From Alphaproteobacteria bacterium (GTDB taxonomy: Bacteria; Myxococcota_A; UBA796; GCA-2862545): a stretch of DNA of 64,000 bases. Under the pieces are notes generated by a model. It was not told where the DNA came from and ran no database searches. It saw only the letters and a list, made by a program, of their open reading frames with translations. The position numbers and the translations under genes were made by a program. The stretch covers positions 1-64,000 of the forward strand of contig JACKEQ010000005.1 of NCBI GenBank assembly GCA_020632885.1, written 5' to 3'. Every line of letters begins with the position of its first letter. The first letter of the stretch is position 1. This document shows, piece by piece, positions 25,687 through 38,912 of the stretch.

Positions 25687-28560
25687 ATGTCCACTGCCCC
25701 CCAGAGCCTCCCCGGACTCACCCTCACCCCCGGCGTGCACCCGGATCTCCGCATCGCCGCGGACCGCCACGCACAGGCCCTCGCCGAAGCGGAGGACGAC
25801 CTGGAGGTGACGCCGCTGGAACGCGGCATGGAGGGCGCGGACGCCGTGCTCCTCGCGGGTCCGGACGCCTGGCAGACCCTCCGGCACCTCCGCACGGCCG
25901 GCTGCACCCTGCCCGTCGCCGTGGCCACCGACGGGCCGCCCCCTTCAGACCGGCCGTCGCTCGAGCCGGTGCTCCTGCTTCGGCGGGGACAGCGCGTGGC
26001 CTCCGTGCTGGACGGGCTCCTGGCGACCCGACCCCTCGGCGAGCTCGCCCTGGAGGGCGGTGTCCTGGACGTCCAGCGCGGCGTCTTCCTCCGCCGGGAC
26101 GGCGCCAGCGTGCGACTCTCCGGGCTCGAGTGGCTCCTGCTCACCTACCTGGCGGCCCGCACCGACCGGCCCGTGTCGCGCGAGGAGCTCCAGCTCCAGG
26201 TGTGGGATCACCGCCGACCCGTGCCCACCCGGGCGGTCGACATGGCCATCTCGCGCACCAGGAAGAAGATCGAGCCCGACCCCGCGGACCCGCGCTCGCT
26301 GATCACCGTGCGCAACGTGGGCTACCGGCTGGCCCTGGCCACGCGCGAGGACACGCCGGTGGACTTCGTGGGCCGGCGCACCGAGCTCGCCGAGATCGCC
26401 CGGCTGCTCGAGGCTGGAACGGTGGGCGTCTGGGGCGGTCCGGGTCTCGGGAAGAGCCGGGTGACCGGGGTGGCCGCCGCCCGCGTCGGGCAGGTCGTGC
26501 GGGTGGACCTCACGGGAGCCGTGGCGCCGGAGGCCATCGTGGCCGCCCTCGCCCGCGCCGCGCACCTCGACGTGGAGGAGCCGGACGCCCCGCGGGAGAC
26601 CCTGGAGCGGCTCCTCGGCGCGCTGCCACCACGGGCCGTGGTGATCTGGGACCAGGCGGACGACGCGGTGGGCCTGCTCGACCTGCTGGGCACCGTGGCC
26701 CGCCGACGCATGGCCATCGTGCGGAGGGCCCGTGCGAGCGGCCTCCCGAGCGTGGAGATCGGCCCGCTGACCCGCGGCGAGACGGCCGCGCTGCTGGCGG
26801 AGCGCCTGGGGCCGGAGGTGGACGCCCGGCCCCTGCTGGACCTCGTGGACGGGGTGCCCCTCGCGGCGGAGCTGGCCGTGGGGCTCGTCGCGAGGTTCGG
26901 GGTGGAGCCGGCCGCCGAGCTCCTCGCCGGTGACGCCGGACCCCGGCTCGTGCCGGGTCTGGTGCGCACGGTGGAGGCGAGCCTCGCGGGCCTCTCGCCG
27001 GACGCCCTGGCCCTCCTCGCCACCCTCGGTCGGTTCCGCGACGGCTTCCGCGCCTCGGAGGTCGGCGGGCTCGGCCCGGCGACCGCGTGGGTCGAGCTCC
27101 TGGACGCCGGGCTGGTGGCCACCGCGTCCGATGGCCGCTTCCGGGTGCTCCGCGCCATCGCCCGTGTCGCCGGCGCGCGCGAGCCCGCCGAGCCGGTGCC
27201 CTTCGTCGCCCTCCTCGGCGCCTGCGCCAGGCAGCGTCTGGCGAGCTTCGATCGCCTCGGCGAGCGGGAGGCCGTCGAGGCCCTGGCGACCCGCCAGCGC
27301 GACCTCGAGACCGCGTGGGACCTCGCCCTCGCCCACCGTCTCGCCGAGCCCCTGGAGGCCCTCACACTGGCCCTGGATCGCCTGCGGGCCCTCCAGGGCT
27401 GGACGGAGGCTGCACGCCTGGAAGCCGTCGAGCGCGCGCGTGCCGCCTGTCCCGCGCCCTCCCTCGCCGTCCTGGAGGGCAGGCTGCTCGCGCGCACCGA
27501 CCCCACCACCGCCCTCATCGCGCTGGAGGCCGTCGCGGCGCGGGATCCTGTGTCCGCGAGGGGTCAGGAGGCCGCGCTGGAGGCCGTGCGCATCCTGAAC
27601 ATGACGACCAGCCACCGGGTCGCCCTCGCCCGCGCGATGGAGGTGCCCGACCCCGACGACGTCGTGCTGCGGCTGCGCCTGCGCTGCCGCGCCCTCACGC
27701 TCTCCGACCTGGCCGCCGTGCTCTCACCGGAGGAGGCGGCGGGCGAGCTCGCCTCCCTCGCCGAGGAGCTGTTCCAGCGTGGCGAGGTGGCCGCCGCGAT
27801 CCAGGCGGCCCTCGGGGCCGGTGGACGGCTGCGGGTCGTCTATCCGGAGCAGGCGACCCAGATGCTCGAGCGCGGCCTGGGTTGGGCGGAGCACCTCGCG
27901 AGCCCGCTGCCCCAGCTCGATCTCAGGTTGCCCCTCGCCGACACCCTGGGCCTCCTGGGCGAGACCCGCCGCGCCCTGGACCACCTCCAGACCGCCCGCG
28001 AGCTCGCGCGCACCCTCCATCCCGCGAGAGCCTTCCAGGTGCGGGCCTCCGAGGGGGCCGTGCTCACCCACGCCGGCCAGCACGACGCCGCCCGCCTCGC
28101 CTTCCTCGAGGTCCTCGCCTGGGCGCGCCGTCGGCGGAGCGACGCAGCCCTCCTGCACGTCCACCTCTGGCAGGTCTCCCTGGAGTGCGACCGCGGGGAC
28201 ACCGCGGAGGCGCTGCTGGCCGGGCGCGAGGCCCTGGCGATCGCCGAGCGCAGCGGGAGCCCCCACCACCTGGCCCACGCCCACCTGCAGCTCGCGATGG
28301 CCGCGCGCCTGGCCGGCGATCGGGAGCTGGCGGCGCTCCACCTCGCCCGGCTCGACGGCGACCGGCTGAGCCCGCTGTCCCGCCACGCCCACGCCGCGCT
28401 CCGGGGCGACCGCGTCCAGGGGGTTCGCCTGGCCCGACAGGCGCGGGGTGCGCTGGGACGCTGGCTGCGCGCGACCCTGGCCGACCAGGCACAGCCTCCG
28501 CCCACCGCGGTGGACCTCCGCCTCGTCAAGGCCCTCTGGGAGGGCGTCCAGCGCGCGTAA
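25687..28560 (+). CDS. STAND-type transcription regulator: pseudo-receiver, OmpR-like winged helix, NB-ARC-like ATPase, TPRs
   Basis: 957 residues. Residues about 1-115 resemble a worn receiver domain (ADAVLLAGPDAWQTLRHLRTAG) without a clear phosphoacceptor. About 118-215 is an OmpR/PhoB-type winged helix: LSGLEWLLLTYLAARTDRPVSREELQLQVWD then RAVDMAISRTRKKIEPDP and VRNVGYRL. About 225-450 is an NTPase with Walker A GGPGLGKS and the PLAAELAVGL motif of NB-ARC/STAND proteins. The remaining 500 residues are TPR-like helices. Such proteins sense a ligand with the repeats and switch the ATPase to activate transcription. The nearest downstream gene, 64 bases away on the same strand, is the Asp-repeat beta-helix lipoprotein, a plausible target. 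Confidence 0.85.
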   Translation: MSTAPQSLPGLTLTPGVHPDLRIAADRHAQALAEAEDDLEVTPLERGMEGADAVLLAGPDAWQTLRHLRTAGCTLPVAVATDGPPPSDRPSLEPVLLLRRGQRVASVLDGLLATRPLGELALEGGVLDVQRGVFLRRDGASVRLSGLEWLLLTYLAARTDRPVSREELQLQVWDHRRPVPTRAVDMAISRTRKKIEPDPADPRSLITVRNVGYRLALATREDTPVDFVGRRTELAEIARLLEAGTVGVWGGPGLGKSRVTGVAAARVGQVVRVDLTGAVAPEAIVAALARAAHLDVEEPDAPRETLERLLGALPPRAVVIWDQADDAVGLLDLLGTVARRRMAIVRRARASGLPSVEIGPLTRGETAALLAERLGPEVDARPLLDLVDGVPLAAELAVGLVARFGVEPAAELLAGDAGPRLVPGLVRTVEASLAGLSPDALALLATLGRFRDGFRASEVGGLGPATAWVELLDAGLVATASDGRFRVLRAIARVAGAREPAEPVPFVALLGACARQRLASFDRLGEREAVEALATRQRDLETAWDLALAHRLAEPLEALTLALDRLRALQGWTEAARLEAVERARAACPAPSLAVLEGRLLARTDPTTALIALEAVAARDPVSARGQEAALEAVRILNMTTSHRVALARAMEVPDPDDVVLRLRLRCRALTLSDLAAVLSPEEAAGELASLAEELFQRGEVAAAIQAALGAGGRLRVVYPEQATQMLERGLGWAEHLASPLPQLDLRLPLADTLGLLGETRRALDHLQTARELARTLHPARAFQVRASEGAVLTHAGQHDAARLAFLEVLAWARRRRSDAALLHVHLWQVSLECDRGDTAEALLAGREALAIAERSGSPHHLAHAHLQLAMAARLAGDRELAALHLARLDGDRLSPLSRHAHAALRGDRVQGVRLARQARGALGRWLRATLADQAQPPPTAVDLRLVKALWEGVQRA

Positions 28561-28624
28561 CACGGAGTAACTCCGCCTCCCGGGCCGGCCGGCACGGAGG
28601 TCAAGGGAGGGGTGGAGGTAGACC

Positions 28625-30691
28625 ATGCGCCCGATCCTGATCCTGCTCACCCTCGCCGCGTGCAAGAAGGACCCCACGCCCACGGGGGAGTCCGACACCG
28701 ACACCGACACCGACTCCGATGCCGACGCGGACACCGATGCGGACGCCGATGCCGACACCGATGCGGACACCGATGCCGACGCGGACACCGATGCCGACGC
28801 GGACACCGATGCCGACGCGGACACCGATGCCGACGCGGACACCGATGCCGACACGGACACCGGTCCCGTGGACGACGACGAGGACGGCTACCTCTCGGAC
28901 GTCGACTGCGACGACGGCAACCCCGACGTGAACCCGGGCGCCATCGAGATCTGCAACGGGACCGACGACGACTGCGACGGCCAGGTGGACGGGGCGACGG
29001 CGACGGACGCGCTGCCCTGGTTCAGCGACGGAGACCTGGACGGCTACGGGGCGGGCCTCCCCATCCTCGCGTGCGTCCAGCCACCCGGGACGTCCGACAC
29101 GGACGGCGACTGCGACGACGGCGACGAGGACGTGAACCCCGGCGCGCTCGAGACCTGCAACGGGATCGACGACGACTGCGACGTGGACATCGACGAGGAC
29201 GCCTCGGACGCCCGCTCCTGGTACGCGGACAACGACCGGGACGGCTACGGCGACGGGACCCCGATCCTCTCCTGCACCCAGATCCCGTACCGGGTCACCC
29301 AGGCCGGCGACTGCGACGACAGCGACCGCGACGCGAACCCCGGTCGGCGCGAGACCGCGTGCAACACCGTGGACGAGGACTGCGACGGCAGCACGGAGAC
29401 CGGCGACATCGAGGTGCCGACCGACTACGCCACCATCGCGGCGGCCGTGACGGCGGCGAACGACGGCGACACCATCTGCGTCGGGGACGGGGACTACGGC
29501 GAGCTGGTGGTGGTGACCGGCAAGGACCTCACGATCCGCGGCACGGGCCTGACGCGCATGCACACGGGCAACGGCAGCCGGATCTACTCCGCCGCCACGG
29601 GCACGCAGCGCCTGGAGAACGTCATCCTGGACGGCAACGGCACGGTCCCCCTGCTCCAGGTCTCCCCCTCGGCGACGCTCCTGCTCTCGGAGGTCATCGT
29701 GCGGAACCTCGGCTGCTCGACGTTCTGCGTGGGTCTGATCGCCTACCAGTACCCCGCGTCCACCCTGGAGATCGACCGCCTCACCATGGAGGGCGACACC
29801 CGCGACTTCACGACGTCGGGGTACCAGGGGCTCTTCCACATGCAGGGCGCCAACGCGCTCACCATCCGCGAGTCGTCCTTCGACGGGAACACCTGGACCC
29901 TGCCCAACGCGACGTTCCTGATCTCCACGCCCGCCGACAGCACGCTGACCCTCGACCGGGTGTCGATCACGAGCAACACGCTGACCTCGCCGTCAGGCAC
30001 GGTGCGCCTGCTGGCGGCCGCGAACGGCGCCACCCTGGACCACGTGAGCATCGAGAGCAACACGCTCTCGGGCCAGGATGCGGATCTCGGTTGGCTGAAC
30101 GGTGCCGTGGACGCCAGCCACCTCCGGGTCGCCCGGAACACCATGACCGCCACCAACGACGCTGCTGGCTTCCGCGTGCCGGGCGCTCTCGACCTGAGCA
30201 ACGCGATCTTCGCCCAGAACGTCGTGGACGGCGCGGCCAGCCGCGGCATGCTCTGGCTCACCGGGGGAGGCGCCGTGCTCACCCTCGACCACGCCGACTT
30301 CGCGGACAACACGGTCGGTCTCACGAGCGTGCCGTGGGCGACGGACCTCCTGATCCTCCAGAACGCCGAGGCGACCGTGCGCTCCACGAGCTTCGTGGGC
30401 TCGGGCGCACCCGCGATCGGCCAGCACGGCACGTTCACGGTGTCCTCGAGCAACGCCTGGGACCATGTCGCCACCATCGCGGACTCCACGGGACCCCTCA
30501 CGTGGACGGGCCTCTCCGTGGACCCGGCGTGGGTGAGCCGCACCGCCCGGGACTTCCGCCTCACGACCGGCTCGCCCGTCGAGGACGCGGGAGAGCCCGG
30601 AACCCTCGATCTCGACGGGACGCCCGCCGCCATCGGCGCGAACGGCGGGCCCGGCGGCGAGTGGCTCCGGCCCGTGTCGAGCTTCCAGTAG
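28625..30691 (+). CDS. Surface lipoprotein: Asp-repeat linker, MopE-like metal-binding repeats, right-handed beta-helix
   Basis: 688 residues. Leader MRPILILLTLAAC with lipobox (Cys13). Residues about 22-79 are an almost pure Asp/Thr/Ala repeat. About 80-260 hold three MopE-like units, each with 'DxDGY', 'CDDxxxxVNPG' and 'CNGxDDDCD' patterns that bind Ca2+ or other cations and carry paired Cys. From about 262 on, repeated short hydrophobic/Asn turns (TIRGTGLTRM, LENVILDGN, LEIDRLTM, LTLDRVSITSNTL) fit a pectate-lyase-like beta-helix. It is likely displayed at the outer membrane, held away from it by the acidic linker. Ribosome site GGAGGT precedes the ATG. Function could be adhesion or polysaccharide binding; no catalytic residues could be assigned. 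Confidence 0.8.
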   Translation: MRPILILLTLAACKKDPTPTGESDTDTDTDSDADADTDADADADTDADTDADADTDADADTDADADTDADADTDADTDTGPVDDDEDGYLSDVDCDDGNPDVNPGAIEICNGTDDDCDGQVDGATATDALPWFSDGDLDGYGAGLPILACVQPPGTSDTDGDCDDGDEDVNPGALETCNGIDDDCDVDIDEDASDARSWYADNDRDGYGDGTPILSCTQIPYRVTQAGDCDDSDRDANPGRRETACNTVDEDCDGSTETGDIEVPTDYATIAAAVTAANDGDTICVGDGDYGELVVVTGKDLTIRGTGLTRMHTGNGSRIYSAATGTQRLENVILDGNGTVPLLQVSPSATLLLSEVIVRNLGCSTFCVGLIAYQYPASTLEIDRLTMEGDTRDFTTSGYQGLFHMQGANALTIRESSFDGNTWTLPNATFLISTPADSTLTLDRVSITSNTLTSPSGTVRLLAAANGATLDHVSIESNTLSGQDADLGWLNGAVDASHLRVARNTMTATNDAAGFRVPGALDLSNAIFAQNVVDGAASRGMLWLTGGGAVLTLDHADFADNTVGLTSVPWATDLLILQNAEATVRSTSFVGSGAPAIGQHGTFTVSSSNAWDHVATIADSTGPLTWTGLSVDPAWVSRTARDFRLTTGSPVEDAGEPGTLDLDGTPAAIGANGGPGGEWLRPVSSFQ
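28691..28862 (+). repeat. Asp-codon hexamer repeat tract (plus strand)
   Basis: About 170 bases of 6-base units such as GACACC, GATGCC and GACGCG encoding alternating Asp with Thr/Ala/Ser. Because the unit is a multiple of three, gain or loss of units would change linker length without shifting frame. The two tracts in the 1505-residue protein gene are near-complements of this one. Confidence 0.9.
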
Positions 30692-30704
30692 ACCCCTGGG
30701 GGGC

Positions 30705-30724
30705 CGCCCCTCACGGGAGGGGCG
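30705..30724. terminator. Possible bidirectional terminator hairpin
   Basis: CGCCCCT, 6-base loop, AGGGGCG between the convergent beta-helix lipoprotein gene and the PPC-like protein gene, overlapping the latter's stop. Position suits a shared terminator, but neither side has a T-run. Confidence 0.35.
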
Positions 30725-31673
30725 CGCCGAACCAGGGCTCGAAGTGGTCCGCGTAGTCGCCGCTGGAGCACGCACCGACGAGGACGGTGTAGACACCCTG
30801 CGTGCCCGTGCGACGCGTCCAGACGCCCATCGTGAACAGCTCGTCGCCGCTCCCGCCGCTGCCGGCGACCTTGCCGCCCCGGTAGGTCGCGAAGCGGTTG
30901 CCATACGGGCCGAGGAGCCCGGAGCCCGCAAAGGAACGGGCCCGCGTGTCGAGGGTACCCGACGTCGTGACCGTCCCGAAGAAGCCGCTGTTGTCGGTGC
31001 CCGACCAGGTCCCGGCGCGGGAGTCCCACTCGCCGCCTCCGGTCACCACCACACCGCAGGTGTTCGCGCGGGCGGTCATCAGCACGGGCAGGAGCCGGGT
31101 GTAGAGGTTGGTCGGACGGAACCGGGCCGACGAAGCGCCCTCGGTGAGCACGAGCATGCCCGCCTCGGTGTTCACCTGCTCCACGAGGTCGTCGACGAGG
31201 CCGCAGAGCTGGCTGTCGAGCCCCGCGCAGTCCATCGGCGGCTCCGCGAACGGCGTGTACGGCGTGAACGTCGCGCTGAGCGTGTAGTTGCCGGTTGCCG
31301 CGCCGAAGCCGTGCACGAGCACGAGGTTCTCGACCCCACCCGTCACGGCGTAGGTCACCTGGGAAGTCAGGCCACAGCCGTTGGTGTCGTCGTTGCCCGC
31401 GAGGCAGCCGAGGGCGCCGCAGGTGCCGTCGTAGGCGCTGATCTTGGAGTCGTAGTTGGCCTGGTTGCAGGTCGACAGCACCATGTCGCCGTCGGCCGGG
31501 GGCGTGAAGCTGTACCAGGTCCCGGGTGCCGTCACGCTCGTCACGCAGGTGGACGCGACGGCGCTGGGGCGCCCGACGGTGGTGCCGATCGTGTTCCCGG
31601 GGCTGAGCGGGATGGGATCGGAACAGTCGTCACCCTGGGCAGCCAGGGCGAGGGGGGCGAGAACGAGCCACAT
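30711..31673 (-). CDS. Secreted protein with one PPC-like beta-sandwich module
   Basis: 320 residues. Signal peptide MWLVLAPLALAAQG; the ATG has GGAGGAT upstream, while the open frame extends further. Residues about 17-135 match the Myxococcota PPC-like module: 'DDCSDP' start, 'GTWYSFTPP', 'SKISAYDGTCG', 'NDDTNGC' and 'VLVHGFGAATGNYTLSATF'. The same module occurs three times in the 1505-residue protein encoded just upstream. The C-terminal 180 residues are Gly/Thr-rich with several Cys and no recognised domain. It probably follows the larger gene on one transcript, across an 86-base gap with two hairpins. No sorting tail of its own. Confidence 0.7.
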   Translation of the reverse strand: MWLVLAPLALAAQGDDCSDPIPLSPGNTIGTTVGRPSAVASTCVTSVTAPGTWYSFTPPADGDMVLSTCNQANYDSKISAYDGTCGALGCLAGNDDTNGCGLTSQVTYAVTGGVENLVLVHGFGAATGNYTLSATFTPYTPFAEPPMDCAGLDSQLCGLVDDLVEQVNTEAGMLVLTEGASSARFRPTNLYTRLLPVLMTARANTCGVVVTGGGEWDSRAGTWSGTDNSGFFGTVTTSGTLDTRARSFAGSGLLGPYGNRFATYRGGKVAGSGGSGDELFTMGVWTRRTGTQGVYTVLVGACSSGDYADHFEPWFGAPLP

Positions 31674-31683
31674 GGAATCCTCC

Positions 31684-31737
31684 GATGCGCGGGGTCGGGG
31701 AGCGCGCATCAGAGGAATCGCCGGGCCCGGGGCCCGG
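31684..31737 (-). promoter_or_regulatory. Two perfect hairpins in an intercistronic gap
   Basis: Reading the minus strand, GGCCCGG/CCGGGCC (31737-31721, 7 bp, 3-base loop) is followed by an 8-bp stem GATGCGCG/CGCGCATC (31710-31684, 11-base loop) that ends right at the ribosome site of the PPC-like gene. They could stop or protect the long upstream mRNA, or set the ratio between the two proteins. No T-run. Confidence 0.4.
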
Positions 31738-31759
31738 GTCAGGTCGCGGTTACCTGCCG

Positions 31760-36277
<4,518 letters not shown>

Positions 36278-36416
36278 GGGGCCTCCTCTCGGGGCGGGCG
36301 GACCGCACCGGACGCCGGAATGGACGCCATTTCGGGGTACATCGCTCCTCCCCCCCTGTCAACGTGGGCTGCAAGAGGCTCTGGACGTGGGGGATGCAGG
36401 ATGCGATGCTTGCGCC

Positions 36417-37112
36417 ATGAGCCCATCCGGACCCGGCGCAGAGCCCTTCGTCCCCTCCGACGACCACGTCGACGAGGTGCCCCTCGAGGCCCTGGCGATG
36501 GGCGAGGCGGTCGGGGGCCTCCTGGCCATGGAGGCCTACGACGATCTCGCGCTGGGCGACCCCGACGACTACGGCGAGATGCTCGAGCTCGGCGAGGCCG
36601 ACGCCGAAGGCGCCATGGTCGCGCTCGACTTCGGTGCGTCGGACTCGCTGGCGGGCACGGGAGCCTGGGATCTGGGCGAGGTCGCGGGGCTCGTGGTCAA
36701 CGAGCGCAAGGGCGACTTCGGCGGAGACGGCTCCTCGGCCCGCGACGACGTCATGGTCATGGAGGAGGAGTACGACCCCGACGCCGAGGTCGTCGCAGCG
36801 GTCTGGCAGGACGCAGACGGCCGCGTGCGCCTCGAGCGGCGCATCAAGCGCCAGCGGCGCACCTCCACCATGCTCCTCCCCTACGGTCTGATCGCCGGCA
36901 TGCTCCTCGTGCTCGGCGGCGTCGCGCTCGTGGGTGTGGTGTTCATCGTCATCGCCGCCCTGCTGGCACCCGCGCCGGGTCCCGTCGACGGCCCGGCCAC
37001 CCCCCACCTGCCCACGGTGGAGAGCGACCACGCGAAGATCGAGGCCGCCCGGAAGAAGACCTCCGAGGAGATCCTCCAGGAGGTCCTCGGCGAGGACGGG
37101 AAGCAGGAGTAG
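36417..37112 (+). CDS. Membrane protein with long acidic cytoplasmic N-terminus, function unknown
   Basis: 231 residues. Residues 1-140 are strongly acidic and rich in Met/Gly/Asp (EVPLEALAMGEAVGGLLAMEAYDDLALGDPDDY), then a basic stretch RRIKRQRRTS (about 145-155), a 34-residue hydrophobic segment (one long or two short helices, about 158-190), and a charged helical tail. The basic stretch before the hydrophobic part predicts that the N-terminus stays inside. No family recognised. GATGCT stands 6 bases before the ATG and no ribosome site is seen. It converges with the MoxR gene, 3 bases apart, and could belong functionally with that operon. Confidence 0.55.
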   Translation: MSPSGPGAEPFVPSDDHVDEVPLEALAMGEAVGGLLAMEAYDDLALGDPDDYGEMLELGEADAEGAMVALDFGASDSLAGTGAWDLGEVAGLVVNERKGDFGGDGSSARDDVMVMEEEYDPDAEVVAAVWQDADGRVRLERRIKRQRRTSTMLLPYGLIAGMLLVLGGVALVGVVFIVIAALLAPAPGPVDGPATPHLPTVESDHAKIEAARKKTSEEILQEVLGEDGKQE

Positions 37113-37115
37113 CGG

Positions 37116-38090
37116 CTACCGGTCGAGCACCGGGGTCGTGCGCAGGTGCTCCTGCACGAAGCTCCGTCCGTTCTCGTCGCCCGAGATCACCATGCGGTGG
37201 GCCAGCACGTCGGGGGCCACGGCCTGGATGTCTGACGGCGAGAGGTGGTCGTTGCCGTTGGCCAGCGCGTGGGCCTGGGCCGTGCGGACGAGCATGAGCG
37301 TGGCGCGCGGCGACGGGGGTGCCAGGGCCCGGATGTCTGCGCGGATCGCGTGCACGAGGTCGATGGCGTAGCGCTTGGCCGCGTCGCTCACGAACACCAG
37401 GGGCACGGTCTCCTGCCAGTGCACGAACGTGGCCGCGTCGATCACGGGCTCGAGCTCGTCCACGGGCGACCGCACGCCGAGGTGCACGTCGAGCATCATC
37501 ATCTCGGCCTCCGCACCCGGGAAGCCCATCGAGAGCCGCATCGTGAACCGGTCGAGCTGGGCCGCCGGAAGCGCGTACGTGCCGTCGTGGTCGAGCGGGT
37601 TCATGGTGGCGATGACCTGGAACGGCGCCTCCAGACGGTGCGTGGTGCCCTCCACGGTGCACTGCCGCTCGGCCATGACCTCGAGGAGCGCCGACTGCGT
37701 CTTCGGCGTGGCCCGGTTGAGCTCGTCCGCCAGCAGCAGGTTCGTGAAGATGGCCCCGGGCTGGAACTCGAACGCCTTGCTGCGCAGGTTGAAGACGTTG
37801 CTCCCCGTGATGTCCATCGGCAGCAGGTCCGGCGTGAACTGGATGCGCCCGAACCGGCAGTCGATGCTGGCCGCGAGGGCCCGGGAGAGGATGGTCTTCC
37901 CGGTTCCCGGCACGTCGAGCAGGAGCACGTGGCCGCGGGCCGTCATGGCGATCAGCACCTTGCGGATGACGTCGTCCTTCCCGAGGATGACGCGACCCAC
38001 GTTGGCCACGACGCTGTCGAACTGCTCCTGGAACGCGCGGACGCGCGCCGAGAGCTCGGGGTTTGCGGAGGGGTTCTTGAAGCCGTGCAT
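37116..38090 (-). CDS. MoxR-family AAA+ ATPase
   Basis: 324 residues, typical MoxR length. Walker A DVPGTGKT (about 58-65), Walker B with LLLADELNRATPKTQSALLEVM (about 119-140), sensor-1 ATMNPLDHDGTYALP, and the C-terminal lid with SPRATLMLVRTAQAHALANG. MoxR proteins remodel partner proteins, often with VWA-domain partners that insert metals or assemble complexes. Here no VWA gene is near; instead it ends an operon with a TerB-like/zinc-ribbon protein (stop codon abutting this start), a pseudokinase-like protein and an M50-like membrane protein. A GTG/ATG start is immediate and coupling to the upstream gene is likely. Confidence 0.92.
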   Translation of the reverse strand: MHGFKNPSANPELSARVRAFQEQFDSVVANVGRVILGKDDVIRKVLIAMTARGHVLLLDVPGTGKTILSRALAASIDCRFGRIQFTPDLLPMDITGSNVFNLRSKAFEFQPGAIFTNLLLADELNRATPKTQSALLEVMAERQCTVEGTTHRLEAPFQVIATMNPLDHDGTYALPAAQLDRFTMRLSMGFPGAEAEMMMLDVHLGVRSPVDELEPVIDAATFVHWQETVPLVFVSDAAKRYAIDLVHAIRADIRALAPPSPRATLMLVRTAQAHALANGNDHLSPSDIQAVAPDVLAHRMVISGDENGRSFVQEHLRTTPVLDR

Positions 38091-38912
38091 TCAGCGGACC
38101 CAGCGTGAGAGGGCGCGCCAGACCGAGCTCATCGGAGGCGCGTAGTGGCGGTCGTAGTGGCGGTCCCAGGCGGTGATCTTCGCCTCGTCCACCCCCCAGA
38201 CGCGCGCGTACGTGCGCACGATCCGGAGCTCGCTGCCGTCGCGGACGGCATCCAGGTGCATGAGCTCCACGGCGGCCTGCAGCGTGGCCTCCGCGAGCTC
38301 GCGGTCGCGCAGGGGACCCAGCTCGTGCGGGCGCCAGGGGCGCAGCTCCTGCGGGGTGAGGGGCTCCATTCCGTGCGCCGCCAGGAAGCGGTCGATGTAC
38401 CCGCGCTCCGCGCCCGTGAGGGTGCCGTCGGCGAGCATGACGCTCACCAACACGCGTGCGGGGGCGCGCGGGTCGTCCGGGGTGCGCTCGACCTCCCGCG
38501 CCGACTCCACCTCGCCGACCGCCACGTTCACGCCCTTCGGCGCGGCGCCCGCGGCCATGCCGGGGAACAGGAAGGCGATGACGTCGAGGTTCGTGGGCAC
38601 GGGGTGACCGTGGGCGTAGCGGTGCACGACCTCCTCGAGGGGCAGCCCGATCACGGCGTCCGCGAGCCCCTCGCTGGACAGCCCTTCCCGTTCTGCCCAG
38701 GCTGCGAGGGCCCGCCGGGCCACCTCGGGGTCGCGCATGTCCGCGCCCCCGGAGACCAGCTCGCCGGATGCGGTCTCCCGGCCGCACACAGCACATGTGG
38801 ACGTGAGCGGGTGCTCGGCGCCCTCCGCGTGGACCTCGGTGGCCGCGCCCTCCGTGTTGCAGGTGACGCAGTCCACCACCACCTGCCAGGCCCGGCCGGC
38901 GACCTCCGTCAC
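38091..38912 (-). CDS. Zinc-ribbon plus TerB-like domain protein
   Basis: 273 residues. Two CXXC knuckles (CVTC about 15-18 and CAVC about 40-43) form a likely zinc ribbon. After a helical middle region, residues about 145-265 have TerB-like helices beginning 'VSVMLADGTLTGAERGYIDRFLAAHG' and continuing 'VELMHLDAVRDGSELRIVRTYARVWG'. Cytoplasmic, no leader. It starts at a GTG overlapping the preceding stop (GTGA) and ends directly against the MoxR start, so the three genes are translationally linked. TerB-like proteins often bridge ATPases and membranes, which fits this neighbourhood. Confidence 0.65.
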   Translation of the reverse strand: MTEVAGRAWQVVVDCVTCNTEGAATEVHAEGAEHPLTSTCAVCGRETASGELVSGGADMRDPEVARRALAAWAEREGLSSEGLADAVIGLPLEEVVHRYAHGHPVPTNLDVIAFLFPGMAAGAAPKGVNVAVGEVESAREVERTPDDPRAPARVLVSVMLADGTLTGAERGYIDRFLAAHGMEPLTPQELRPWRPHELGPLRDRELAEATLQAAVELMHLDAVRDGSELRIVRTYARVWGVDEAKITAWDRHYDRHYAPPMSSVWRALSRWVR

